NCBI GenBank assembly: GCA_964036155.1
Contig: OZ038423.1
Location: 10,617,249 to 10,681,248, forward strand
DNA length: 64,000 nt
Direction: 5' to 3'
Origin: Diploscapter coronatus
Lineage: Eukaryota > Nematoda > Chromadorea > Rhabditida > Rhabditidae
The number at the start of each line of letters is the position of its first letter. Positions within the stretch are counted from its first letter, which is position 1. The position numbers and the translations under genes are program-made. A model generated the notes under the pieces. The model did no database searches, was not told where the DNA came from, and worked only from the letters and a program-made list of their open reading frames with translations. Positions 13,127-25,900 of the stretch are shown piece after piece.

Positions 13127-13772
13127 CTATAGATTTAAATAACGAGGTCCGAGGATGGGACGAAGATTTTATTCGGTCATGGGAGTCCTGAATTTTTCAT
13201 AAACTTATTTGTGTTTTGGTATAAATTTTTGAGTATTTTTACCAAAATAAACTTTTTCGTATCAGTTTTTACTGGAAACAAATTTTTCAGCCAAGAATTT
13301 TTTAACGCTTTATTTTTCCGCAAAAAATCTCGAGTTTCATTCGAGAATCTACTTATCCTCGAAAATCTTTTAAAGGGCCCTCGGAAAATTGAAAGCTTTG
13401 TTTTTGAAGCGGTCAAATTCGGATTTTCCCAAAGAAAGTTTCCGAAAACTTTTGGATTAGTTTAGAATTTACTAAGCTTTGAAAAAAGTTTCATTAGTTA
13501 AACAATTAGTCTACGACTAATTGTGAGAAAATTTCAATTTCTTTAGAAAGTAATCCAGGAAAAAATTTAAGTTGGAAAAAGCTATATGAATTGATTTTAG
13601 GTCAAAATAAACAAAAATGATTCATAAGGTAACTGAATCTTAAAATATAGGTAACTCGATAGTATCATATGATAAGTCATTTTAGCCTACTTCCGCTGAA
13701 AAAGCCGCTTAGATAAATATCATGTAGTAAGTTGCTTTCAATCATATATCAGTTTAAAAAGTAAAATCATAC

Positions 13773-14197
13773 CTCATACAGACTGCTGTATTGCCTTCTT
13801 TTATAGCGAGGTAGGATCAAATTATTAGATTTTGAACATTTCTCTTCGAAATTTGAATATGAAATACCTTCATCGTCTAAAAATCAAGGTAAAAATATAC
13901 CGAGAAACTAAATCTAAACGTCATACCATCAGAATCAGTGCGAGAAGATGAAGTAGAGGGTACCATGATAGATGGTCCTTGAATCTTACAATTAGATAGG
14001 TCATCGTCGGATATCAGAATCTCGATGTCGTCATTGTCGTGAATCTTCAGAATCCTGACGTCGTCATCCATCTTCAAATTGTGCACTCTCAAATGAGAGA
14101 GTCCTCTACTGCCACACCGCCGCCGCTGCTGCTGCTGCGTTGAAAGCTTCTCTCGGCAAAAGAAACCTTGAATCGATGAGAGATTGCGAGGCATCAC
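13773..14197 (-). CDS. Acidic two-exon ORF upstream of avr-14, role unclear
   Basis: An ATG at 14197 opens an exon (13927-14197) that splices in phase 1 into a second exon (13773-13876). The product is about 125 residues. It has a QQQQ/RRR stretch from a CTG-type triplet run (around 14118-14137), then acidic, Ser-rich sequence (KMDDDVRILKIHDNDDIEIL), ending NLILPRYKRRQYSSLYE at a GTATGA donor. It is not recognised. The exit phase (0) does not match the entry phase (1) of the avr-14 signal-peptide exon at 13126, so it cannot be joined to avr-14 without another exon. It could be a separate small gene, an alternative 5' end through a missed exon, or chance. Confidence 0.3.
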
Positions 14198-17100
14198 AGG
14201 AAATGAGGAGAGAGGACAGAGAAGCAGAGATGGAAAGAAAGACAGAGGGAAAGAAAGACAGAGGGAAAGACGCAGAGAGAGAGAGACAGGGAAAGAAAAG
14301 GAAAGATAGAAAATGCCTTTTTATTATGAAGGGGGCACCATGAGCGAAAGACGGCCCAACGCGAATAAAAAATGCAAATCTGAGAGCTAAAGAAGCTGAG
14401 ATTAAGATTTTGTATGATTTAAAAATCGCATGAGGTTGATTTCTTTAGGCTAAGGATTAGCAAATTTTGAATTTTGCACTTTCTAGGTCCTAAATATGGA
14501 CTTTTATAAAATAAGATGGATTGGTTTGTAGTTTGCTTAGATTGAAGATATGATAGTAAAGGTCTTAGATCTTAGGGGTTAAAACTTACGATTTAAATAT
14601 TTTTTAGATCAATGATGAAACCATCTGGAGTAGAAAATATTGCATCTGCACTTTTTATTTTGATAGGTGTCCGGATCTGAAAATCGAAAAATTTCGACTT
14701 TTTGCGAGATTTTGATAAGACATCCATCATCCCTGACGACAATAAGAGATATTGAAACATTGATGATTTAAAGACAACGTTATTAACACAGAGTACTCTT
14801 GCAAAAATTTAGCTGACTAAGAGAAATCGCTATAGGTTCAGAAGATTTTTGGAAATTAATCAAAAAGTTTGCCTAGAACAATTGTCAAAGGTAAATATTT
14901 CAGAAAATATATCCTGAGATCATGATACGAAGTATAGCTTTTCTAAAGCCAGGTAAATTAAAACATCGTTATTAGCGGAGAGTACGCTTTTAAAGTTAGA
15001 ACGCAGATGATAAAGTAGAGCGAAAACCCATAATACACATGCAAAACGCACATTCGATTTTCAGGTGCTGTGTGGCGTATTTCAGACGGCTTTCGTCTAT
15101 ATCTTAAACTGCGAGAGTAGAGTCGCGTTGCCCACTGTGCGAAACCTGAGCCGATTTTACTTTTTAATCTTTTCACTCTCTTACTTTTCAATGCTATTTC
15201 TCAATTCTTTAATTCCTCTAAACAATCTCTAACTACTTTCTCTACTAGTTTAATTCCCGAATGCAAAAGCATGAGCAAAGAGAAATTAGAATTAAAAAAA
15301 AAGAATTAGAAATTTTAATAAATGTTTGACTTTTCTGAGATGAAGATTAGCATTAAAAATTTCTTATAGATATCTGGTATGGAACCCTTATGCTAATTTG
15401 TAAATTTTCGAGAAGTTTCGTTAGAAATGGAATTTCTTTGAGAAGCTGATGAAGATTTCTAGAAATCCAAGTGCGATGTGAATAAAATAAAAACACGAAT
15501 GAGAATAAAAGGACCCCAGAAGAGGCTTCACAATAGAATAATGTTATTCCCATTCGCGAAGTAAGCTCAAAAAATAAGCAATAACAACATCGGAAAGTTA
15601 GTCTGAAATAGGTGGTGCAAAATTTATGACGTCATTAACATCAATCTGTTGATATTAAAACTAGCATACTACATTTCAAAATTATATTTCAAGGATAGTA
15701 GAACTATGTCAATTGTTAAGAGTTATGCATAGTTTTAAAATCGATATTTCAAACAAATGTTGCACTTTTTCGACTAAAGGGACGAAATTAGCTATATGAA
15801 GGTTCATTTTTGGAGTAGTTTTAGTGGCCACATTTTCACACATGCTTTAACATAGAAACGGTGAAAACGTCTGAAATGGGCGCACGTTTTTCTCATCTGA
15901 AAATGCAGCAAAGTGGTTGGGACGTGGAAGCGTCAGATGAAAGCTCGGGTGAGAGAGAAGCGAGAGAAAGAAAAAGAGAAAGAGGCGAAACTCAATTCAA
16001 CAAGTCATATCTAGAAAAGGACTTTGAAACTCCTATGAATTTTGATATACCAGGAATTAAAGTATTTCAAAATAGTATTCTTCATCATTAGAAATGAGAT
16101 TTTGTTGAGGATCAGTTTTTAAGTGGCATAATTTATCTTAGGAATAAGTTTTGAATTTCAAAAATACTGAAAATCAATCCTATTTTTATATACCAGCCGT
16201 TTTCAGGACCTACTTTAGACGTTGTGTGAAATTGAACTTCCGGTTAAAGTATGAAATCATAGAGACATATGAGAAATGCAAAGTCGTCTGGGATATAGCG
16301 AGCCACGAATATGATATGTTATCACTTACACCTTGAGGCTCTTCCTTATCATTGATTTCTTTCTCTTTCTTTTATCTTTCTTTTCCTCTCTCATGTTCAA
16401 CGACTCTTTCCACACACATGTCTCATTTTTGACAGCGACGATGATGAAGCATCAATGTATGATAAAAGATAATGGAAAATGGAACGCGAAATAATGAATT
16501 CGAGAAATAGCGTTTTGAAAATTAGAGAGGAACAGAAGTTAGGAAAATACTCGGCGTCTCTATGAAGAGCTTTATTTTTGATGATTGAACTATTATTCTT
16601 CTTCTTGAAAATATGCTAAAATGCTGATCCCCAGGATTAGTTTGAAACGTACTCCAATGCTAATTTAAAGAAAGAGAACGTAAGACGCGCTCAAACTCGA
16701 ATTAAATTCGAATTTCTAGGGAATAAATTTTCTTTTCGGATTTCGAGCTAAATCCTCGGAAATCCCGTCGAAAATTGCCCGTCGCCGAAAAATTCGAAAA
16801 TTCTCTCCTTTGTTACTTTGTCAATAGGCGCGCGTGTTGAAATCTGCAAAGTCGCGCGCAAGAAATTCCACAAAATGGAACGTAATTTCGACTAAATTTA
16901 CTGGCAGTCTCGGAGAAATCTTAGAATCCTATGAATAACTATCATACCCGAGAAAATGGAAATAGTTAGAGGGTAATTTCCTTTTTTATATTTGACGTCA
17001 TTGAGCTTTGATTTTTTAATCTGGGATATTTGAATTCCTGGATTAAAACCACATCTGCTGGTATTTAGATGGGAAAATCTGGATCGGCTTTCATTTGAAA

Positions 17101-17447
17101 TGCCAGTCTTATAAAAAATGGAGTAAAGCTGGTCTTCATCGAAAAATGCTTTATTTTGTGACAAAACAAGGTTTGAGACAAGTTTGCATTAAAAACTGCT
17201 GAATCTACAACCCGTATGAAAGTGAGAAAATGAAGGAAATCAACCCGTAAAATGAATTACCACAACTGTATCTTTGCGAACTTTAAATACTCAGAAAATT
17301 AAATTATATGGCAGCGAAAATTGAGAAAATTGCTCTTAACTGACGGCAAAATGGTCCAGATTGAAAATAAAAGCCTTAAATCTAAAACAGAAACACGACT
17401 TCTACTAAAACTGTCTCTTATTTTAGATTTAAAGGTAAATATTCAAA
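14198..17447. other. Gene-free spacer
   Basis: No supported exon. 14200-14310 is purine-rich with a local direct duplication of a GACAGAGGGAAAGAAA-like unit. A CTATTTC core lies at 15194-15200 in a pyrimidine tract, and its complement at about 16505. Copies of the dispersed GAAGATCAGCTT-like motif occur at 16104 and 17125-17140. Open frames at 15861-16091 and 16151-16336 lack splice or homology support. Confidence 0.5.
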
Positions 17448-20400
17448 TTACAGCCTTTGAGGATAGTCATCAATGATTTTATACTCATTCTCCTCGTCAT
17501 TTTGTAGATCGATTCTAATATGATCGGTTTCAACCGGTATTGGTGGGGGCTTTACGGTTGGAGCCGCCATTGTATAGGGTTGATAGACGGTTAATCTGAA
17601 AACGAACTATTCATATCTTAAATTTCCTTTTTCAGCACTTAAAATATGATTGTTCTAATATTTTTTAATCCGAAAATAAATTCGACCTAAGGACTGATCC
17701 AGAAAATGAAATTCAAGCCTATGGACTCCTTTGTTCTAATTTACGATAATATTCCCAGGATTTACCTGCTCGAATTTAATGAATTCAATGGTGGAGCAAT
17801 CTGAGGCGGTGGGGGTCCGACGAACATTGGTCGAAGTGGGGATCGTCCCAAACTCGCTCCGGCCAGGTGCGGGTTTTTCGAGCCAGAATAGGACAATAGC
17901 AATCTTCGGGCTTGAGCTGAAGTCGGACTTTCGTAGGCTGAATCCGCTCCAGAGGAAGAGTCAGCACCATTAATTTCCGTGGGCGACGTATAAGGGGAGC
18001 AGATAGGACGGTCGAAGGCAATCTCCTGAAATTTTAAATTTGGGATTTTTATGATTTTTTGAGATGTTTTGACATAAGTTTTAGACTTATGCAAATTTGA
18101 GGTGGACTTTTCAGATACTAATTTTCGGAAGTCTACCTTATGAGTCAAAACGTTGATCAATGGATCATTGTAGAAATTCGACGGATTTTTCCGGGATCTA
18201 TTCGGTCGATAGCAAGCGATAACCAGAATGACAGCGCATAAAAATAGGACGACAATTGCCAATAGTACTGGGATGAACATTCTGAATTAGGAGATTAATG
18301 AAGATCAGCTTTTTTTCTTAATTCTTAGCTTTATTAAACTTGAATCTTTTCCAATATTTCAAGTTTTTATGTTTATACTTACCCAGCAAATAAGGAGCAC
18401 GGTTTGAGTTGCGACAATTTCAAAGCTGCTATTCCTTCCGGCCCAGCGCAAATTGCCTGATCCTGTGGATTCAGAGATAAGGCTCTTAGATCGCAGGCAC
18501 ATTCCCAAGGATTTCCGGCAAGGAATATTTTGTGTACCCTAAAGTTTGTTCTTCAAGTTTTTAATTATCGTAAAATTCTCATTTTATTAATAATAAGGTA
18601 TTAAATAGTTTTGTTTTAACATTTAGAAATTTCGGTAGGATAATCATTTTCTTACTTGTTATTCGGCAGGAAATTCGATGGAATTGAACTCAGTTGATTG
18701 TAGGATAAATCCAGATATCGTAGTGGCGGGTGAGGTGAAAACGCAGCCGGTGATAAGGTTATCAGGGAGGAATGCGATAACGAAAGCCAGTGTAGCGACG
18801 ACAGAGATACGAAGGCTGACATCTGGAAAAGTCGGTCTTCATTATTTAAATTTGGGCAAATGATAGATTATTTGATGTCAAAATTGATACTTAGTATTTT
18901 CTCAAAGTTTAGTTATTTTAATTTGAGTTTTCTTCAAATTTAACTTTAATTTCACCTGAATCGACTTCAGATTCCTTGAATGCGAAATATTCAGGAATTG
19001 TAGCGAAGGTAGTGAATCAAACGATGCAGTTTCAAGGGAAACGAATAAATTCGATGACAAATCCAATATCTTTAACCGCGGCAGAGGCCAGGTATTACCG
19101 GGTAGTCTCAGAAGCTAAAAATGCTACATAGTTTTAATTGTCTATGTAATTTGTACCTGATTATTGGTTAGATTCAGTAATTGGAGTGAATGTAGCCCGA
19201 AAAATGCGCCTTCTTCAATATCGGAGATCAAATTATTGGAGAGATCCAAGATTTGAAGCTCCTTTTGAGCAGAGAATATTCCGGATTCCAACTGAAAATA
19301 ACATTTTAACAGAAAGTACAAAATTTAGATATATTTAGTTGATCTTCATGATCTCAGTAATTTAAGATATTTGAAAATTCATAAATTATATAAAAGCAAA
19401 TAGAGCCTTGATCTCCATTGCTAAATCTTCCCTTTCAACATGGCTTTGTGTATTGTTTATGATTAGCGTGACTTGCCTCAATTTATTGTCTAATTATCTC
19501 ATTCCTAATCTCTATTTAACATCTCTCGTAAATGACTTGTTGCCTATTTGATTCAGACCGCTTTTCCTTAGATTTCGGCATTTCATTGCCCTTCGCCGAA
19601 TCAGCTTTGAATTAGCCGCTAATATCCTCAAGGGGAAATCGACAGGACAATATGAAGAGCCCATATTTGACTCTCATAAATCTCAATCTTTATTTCTTTT
19701 TCTTTATTTACTATACTATTTCTTTTCTCTAGCACTTATTCCTTTGATTCTTCCATACTATTTCTCTCCTCTGACTCTTTTGCTCATAATTTCCTATGCT
19801 ATCTCAGTGTCTGGCACTTTTCCTCTCTAACTTTCCCATAATCTATTCCTATTCCTCATATGCAGATGCTTGAATGTCAGAATGAAAAACAATAATCGGT
19901 CTGTCATCATTTCTCTTGTACTACACATCTGCCCAAATTCAAACCAAGTCGAAAAGAGGCGGGGCTTATTTTTTATCAGCAATGTTGAAATTTTCTATGG
20001 AAGATTGAATGTGTGTTGCAAAGATTTTGAAATATTACTCTAAATTTTAATGGTTTTCTTTAACTCAAACCTACCGTAGAAATCAAATTCCGATCCAATT
20101 TCACCGTCTTCAAAGATGGAAGTGATGAAAATATCGACGGCGAAATGGACAGTAGCTTATTCGACGACAATTCCAAATGCTGCAACGTTGAGATTGTGTG
20201 GAATACTCCTAAATTAAATTATTTTGAGATTTAGCAGATTGAGATGTTTGTTACCTGGTGGAAGAAACGCTAAAGAATTGTAGGATATCGATAGGCGTCT
20301 TAGATTTGGAAGACCGGCAAAACTTTCGGATGACAATTCAATATCATTAAAATCCAAATGAAGGGTCTGAAATTTATTTTTCTCACTTCTATTTTATCCT

Positions 20401-22974
20401 ATTTTTATTGTAAGTATTACTACTTTTGCTGTGATTTTCTCTATCCTCTTTTCTTTCTTAAAATTATATGCTCTCTAAGTTTCCTTAAAAGGACGAGATC
20501 GTAAATGAATGAAGTAGCCAGATGGCATTATTACTCGCAAAAATAGATGAGACAGAAAGAATGGAAGATAAAAATGAGATCTTCTTGTAAAATCGTAATT
20601 ATTGCTAATTTGAAACATGCTAATTATTATAATTAGCTCAGATGGGTCGTGTTTCATGTATCTGTATAAAAAGAATAATAGGCCTTATTTTTAAACGGAC
20701 TGTTACGCAACAACAATAATATATGAGCTAAAAATATTTACCTCCAAATTGTTAAGTCCCTTGAAAACCTTTCCATTCAACGATAGCAAATTATTGTGTG
20801 AAATATCCAAATGTTTCAATTTCGATAAAGAACTGAACGATTCTATCGGAAATTCAGATAGAGAATTGTTCTTTAGAATCAGAATTTCGAGATCTGGAAA
20901 TTAAATTTTGAAATTACTAATTTAGACAAATCCTAGATTTTGTTTTGTAAATTACTGATTTTTTTCCAATGTTACAATTTCACCGCGCAGATCAAAAGCT
21001 CTGTCCCTCACTTGTTGCTTTTTCCCTGAATAGGTTGTAAATGGCAAAAAAAATAGAGGGTCTTTATCTTTATCGCAAAAAAATACGGACAAAGAAAGGC
21101 TAGTTGCGTAATTGGCATGCGGTCCCAGGAAATTCGAGAAAATCATAGGCGAAAATGCCGCCAAAAGGAATAAATTAACCGTCGCATTGTAATTTTCTTT
21201 CCAAATTGAAATTTGAGCAGATAATTTTGTTTTGGAGCACAAATTAGGGCCACAGTATACTTTATCCTTGACTTAATGAATTCAGGGAAGTATCTTCATT
21301 TGCATGACTTTATGTGGGAAGGTTAAACCATTCTATAGACCTCAAGTGCGAAAGATTTCTTGGGATTAACCGTAACTGTCAGCGAGAAATCGAGAAAAGT
21401 AAAGGATAAATCATGATCTATTTACCGTAGGTGTAAGATTTGCTCTATTTAGAGCCTACCAAAATGATGGCCTTTACCAAATGGTATCTAAATTTTCTGT
21501 TCTTAACCAAATCCTCTACCTTGTTTCATAAGGCATATTACATATTCACGATCCAGAGTCATGTCAAATAAATTAAGAATGCGCGTGGCAGTGGACTGGC
21601 AACAATGGGTCTCTCCTCTTTGGTGTCTCTTGCATTACCACTCTATTTCATCCATCTGGTACCAATTGGGTTTCTGTGCCATCTTGAATTACCACACTAT
21701 TTCCCCTCGTTAGGTTGAAGCTCGTTGGGTCTTGTCCATAAATGAGAAACCCAATCAGGGTTCGAGTCTTGATTTACCATTCTTGAAATTTCTCCAAAAG
21801 GGCGCAATTTTTTATGTTCATAGAGCATCTGCCGACATTTTTTCTCCATTTTTGTCGGCACTACCCTTTAATTTCCGATACCGGAAACGGCGTTAGCGCA
21901 TTTCCGTAATACACTAAAATGGACATAATAATAAAGACATATGTGAAAGGAATCATCAAGTAGCTCTTCTGTGACAATGCAACAGATGGTCTGAGTGATT
22001 GATCAGCGCGCTAAAAGAGCAAAAACAGCAACTCTTTTTAAGAGTGGTCTAAAGTTTGATTTTTATTGCGACAGATTTTTGCACAAAAATAAGTAAAAGA
22101 TGATGCCACTTGACTACGCAGGTGCCAATTTTCATGGGATAAAGAACCATTGTCTCGCGAAACCCTTGGAATTCGCAGAAGTCAAAGGACCCATCGCATT
22201 GCTGCATTAATCCGAAAATAGGTCTTTGAGGTCTATACCAAAATGGGACTCTTAGGCATTGTTCCCAGGGCTTATCGGATCGGATGGTAATAAATTATGA
22301 CCGAGAGATTTGCACCAAGATTTGCACATGAAAAGCCTGAATATCTTATCGGAGAATGAAATATTGTTGGAGCAGATTTCTATCTAATTAATATCGTTCG
22401 TTTCCAACGGACGAACATAAAAGTTGAGCTTGTTATAAATAAAACAAGGTTTCAGAGAAACACGAATATTTCGGCATCTTTCTGCGCATTTAAAAATTTC
22501 TTTCACCCCAAGATTGCGGTAAAGGACGAGGGCGTGCGCGACATCGTATTCTGCGTTGAATTTTCATACTTTGCCATAGAAAGAAAGACTTACTTGGATA
22601 AATCGAAAGCTCATCAGAGGAAATTCTCGAAATTTGGTTGTTTGACAGATCCAGATAGGTTATCCTTGGATCCAACAAAATCGGAAACGATCTTAGAGAG
22701 GCAGATTTACACTCTACCTGAAATTAAGATAATGAAAGTAATAATTTGAAAAAAATCTATTTTTCTTCTAGTATATCAAGATTTTTACTGATTCTTATGG
22801 GTTAAAGACGCAGAAGGCGTAGAGTATGACTCTGTCATTCGTTTATTGCATCATTATAATCTGCATTTTGTTTACCGTCGTTCTCTCCGAACATTTACAA
22901 CCGTGTTGACAGCCAAACACCAAAGTCAATTGTGAAAGGTAAAGAAGAAGGAAGTGAGGACGCCACAGGGTCAT
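17448..22974 (-). CDS. Leucine-rich-repeat single-pass transmembrane receptor
   Basis: The product is a cell-surface type I membrane protein, of the LRR class used for adhesion and neuronal wiring. The ATG at 22974 sits two bases after a strong acceptor (TTATTCAG), a likely trans-splice site, and starts a signal peptide (LLLYLSQLTLVFG). A cysteine-rich LRR N-cap follows (CQHGCKCSE...VECKSASLRSFP). About ten or more LRRs come next, with units such as ITYLDLSNNQISRIS, LKHLDISHNNLLSLN, LQILDLSNNLISDI and LRYLDLSYNQLSSIP. The C-cap reads NPWECACDL. A transmembrane helix (FIPVLLAIVVLFLCAVILVI) and a tail of roughly 140 residues follow, with GPPPPQIAPP and the C-terminus DDYPQRL. Splice phases match throughout; the first long intron (about 1.7 kb) separates the N-cap and the LRR array. 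One 111-nt intron in the tail (18026-18136) is a multiple of three and stop-free. Domain plan resembles DMA-1/LRR-TM families but orthology is not claimed. Confidence 0.88.
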
Positions 22975-25900
22975 TCCTGAATAAGAGATAGAATTAAGTT
23001 AGGCGCGAATAAACAAACAAATAATAATTGGTACGTAAATTACGAGTTCAAAATAAAATATTCATGAAAAGAAATCAAAATTAGCGTAAAATTTTAAAAG
23101 AGGTCAATCATAAGAACGAAATAATATGACAGTTTATAAGGTGTTAATCCAGAGCCTTAGGAGGAATGCAAGAGATGGCAACAGATTCCATAAATGAAGT
23201 GACCGATGAGAGATCGTTTATAAACGAGAGAACAGAAGAGAGAGAGAAGAAAGACTAAAGAAATAGGTTTGAAGAGAAAAAAGAAAAAGAAAAAGATAAA
23301 TTAAAGGGAGAGAAAGAACGTGTATTATAATGGACTCGTAGTTACTGTCCTACATATTGTTTCTGTGACTTCCTCTCTCTCTTAAATTTCACTACTGTCT
23401 CTCTTCAAAGAGTAGTTACAAGTTAATGCCGCCTGGTTCTAACCGCTTTGCCTGAGTGCGATATACAAATGAAGTCCAACTTCTATATGATGAAAAATAT
23501 AAAATATTTGATATATTAGAGTTTTAATATATAAAATGCTAATATTTTAAATCGAAATACCAACGAAAAGAGCATGTTAGATGATTAACGCTTTGCGCAT
23601 GTCTATGATTCACACTGACTTCGCCAAACTAACTACTCCCTAAAATTAGATGAAGATCAACTTAAGAAAACGTTACTATGGTCAATTCTAAGCTGCACTT
23701 CATCGTAAATCCTCAAATATCTTGTGCCGTATTTGAGCCGGAAATGAGTTTACTCGAAAGTTAGAGATAAGGATTTAACGTAGGAAAAATGAGAGGGAGA
23801 AAAGAAGACACCTTCTTACAAGTGTAAAAATGAAATAAAGCGATGAGCACTTTTCTCGAGCCCCTCTCAAAGAGTAAAAAGAAGGCGGTACACCCCAAAT
23901 TGGGTTAGTCTGAGATTCCTAGCCTCAGGGGCCCTATCTCAGAATTAGGCGGAGATATGCCAGCCAGCTTTTAAGGGTCTCTTCTCAAACACAGGAGGAG
24001 AGATTTTAGTCTTCTCTAGGTTTAGAAGGGCTCATTCCCCGATTTTTCCATACCCATAATGTGTTTTGCGAGAGGGTAAAATATTAGGGACGGATTCGAA
24101 AAAAATTGATGAAAATAGTAAAGTTCTGGAGAAAAAATTAGCATAAAATCTATGCTTTTGAAAAATGATATGAAGATTAAAGAAAAGAAAGAAAATTAGC
24201 ATAAAGATAATAAGTGTCATATTTTCTAAGAAATGATATGAAAGTTGAAAACAATGGAAAAGAAATTAAAATAACGGAACCTTGACAAACTTTACGCTCA
24301 AAATAATGACCTTAGATGGGAAAACGAGAAAGACATAAATCAAAATCTAGTCGTTTTGAGATTACGACTAATTTAGGAGAGTGGAAAGGAGTTAGAGAAA
24401 GAAAAAGATAGTATTGAGAAAGAGAGAGAGCGCAGGGAAGGAAAGGAAATGAAAATCTCAATTGCGGAGTTAATCTTGTGCGCGAGATTTTCTATAGAAA
24501 TTGGGATTATCTATTTTTGGGTAAAAGAGAAAATCTATTTAAAAATGATAAGATTTGCATAACGAATTTAATTTTTAACAACAATCAGCAGAAATTAGCA
24601 TGGCGTTAGCAAAAGTATAATTTGCAACGCAGTTCTCCAAGTTAGAAAGTCAAATATGTCAATCGAGCTGATAAGTCAATTTATCAATTGAAATAGAGGG
24701 CACGCATGCAATGTTCGGGGACATATAAAATGAGAGATAAGACAAAAGAGAGAGGGCGGAAAAGATGCAAAAATTATAGATAATGATGTAATCATGTCAT
24801 ATAGTGAAATTAGAATACAAGGAGCTAACAGAGCAGAAAATGGTTAGACAAAGAAAAAGAGAGAGAGAGTGAGAGATAGAAAAAGAGAACGAAGGAAAAG
24901 GATTCTCCCAAAAACGGACACCCGGTGACTGATTACCCAAAGAAATACTGACTGAAAAGGGTTCACGAGGAAAATTGATGTGGAAAATAACCCTTCTTGA
25001 AATCGCGCCCGAAATCGAAAAATTTGGAGTATGGAAATTATGAAAGAGATACAAAACGGTACCTAAAAACTAAAAGCTACCATAAATCTAGATATGGTAT
25101 CAATGTCAAAAAGCCGTCTGCTAGATCTCAGGGAAGCTCCAATGTTTTGTTAACTAATCTCTTTCTTTCTCTCACTCTCAACTTATCATGCTATTTATCC
25201 TTCTTTGCTTCTCTTTTCCCTCCTTCTATCCATCACTCATCTGTTTATTCTCTCATCACTCGCCTTAGATGGGCAGGTGCCAAGTGCGCAATGAGTCGCT
25301 TCCAGCAGGAGGTCTATGCTAGAAGATGGCATTGTGTTGCTCAAATATGGTATGAAATGGTGAGGGATATCATTTCTTTGAATCAAAATGGTAAGGAGGT
25401 TACCGTTTTGGTAGCAGTTTTGATTGAAAATGTCATTTTGGTGCCAAAATATGGGTCATTTTATAACATGTTTTATATTAAATGGTAGCCCTTGGATAGT
25501 TGATCGCAAAATTTCAATGGAAGAATGATAAAATCACCAAAGATATCTGTGTATTCGAATAATAAAAACTAAATCCACCAGCTAACATAAATATTGATCT
25601 AGAAGGTGTGAAGCTATCTGAAGACAAGGTTGATGTGAAGTCGATAGAGACTGAATCAATTTGCTGATTCGATCGCGAAGGACAATACTCCCCTCCCTTC
25701 TCCAAAGCCGGTTCTCCAAGGGTTGCGGGGTTAAGGAATGATGAGAATGAAGAGAAGTGAAGTGATTATCAGTCGAAGTGTCTTGAATGTTGAAATTTAT
25801 GAGACGACATTGAAAATTTGGTGAAAATTAAGTGATCTTCACCAAAATAACTGATCAAAGTGATGCAAAAAAACTACAATTAAAAAGTTGATCTTCACAA

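Noticed and set aside
13177..13465. Overlapping open frames on both strands in the avr-14 5' intron
   Set aside because: AT-rich, no splice context, and neither supplies a phase-compatible start exon for avr-14.
22829..22912. Plus-strand signal-peptide-like ORF (MTLSFVYCIIIICILFTVVL) with an early stop
   Set aside because: Only 27 codons, no downstream exon found, and it overlaps the start of the LRR receptor gene on the other strand.
24997..25488. 163-residue plus-strand open frame, among the longest in the window
   Set aside because: Crosses a pyrimidine tract that yields Leu/Ser/Phe runs, has no splice or family support, and no homologous pattern was recognised.
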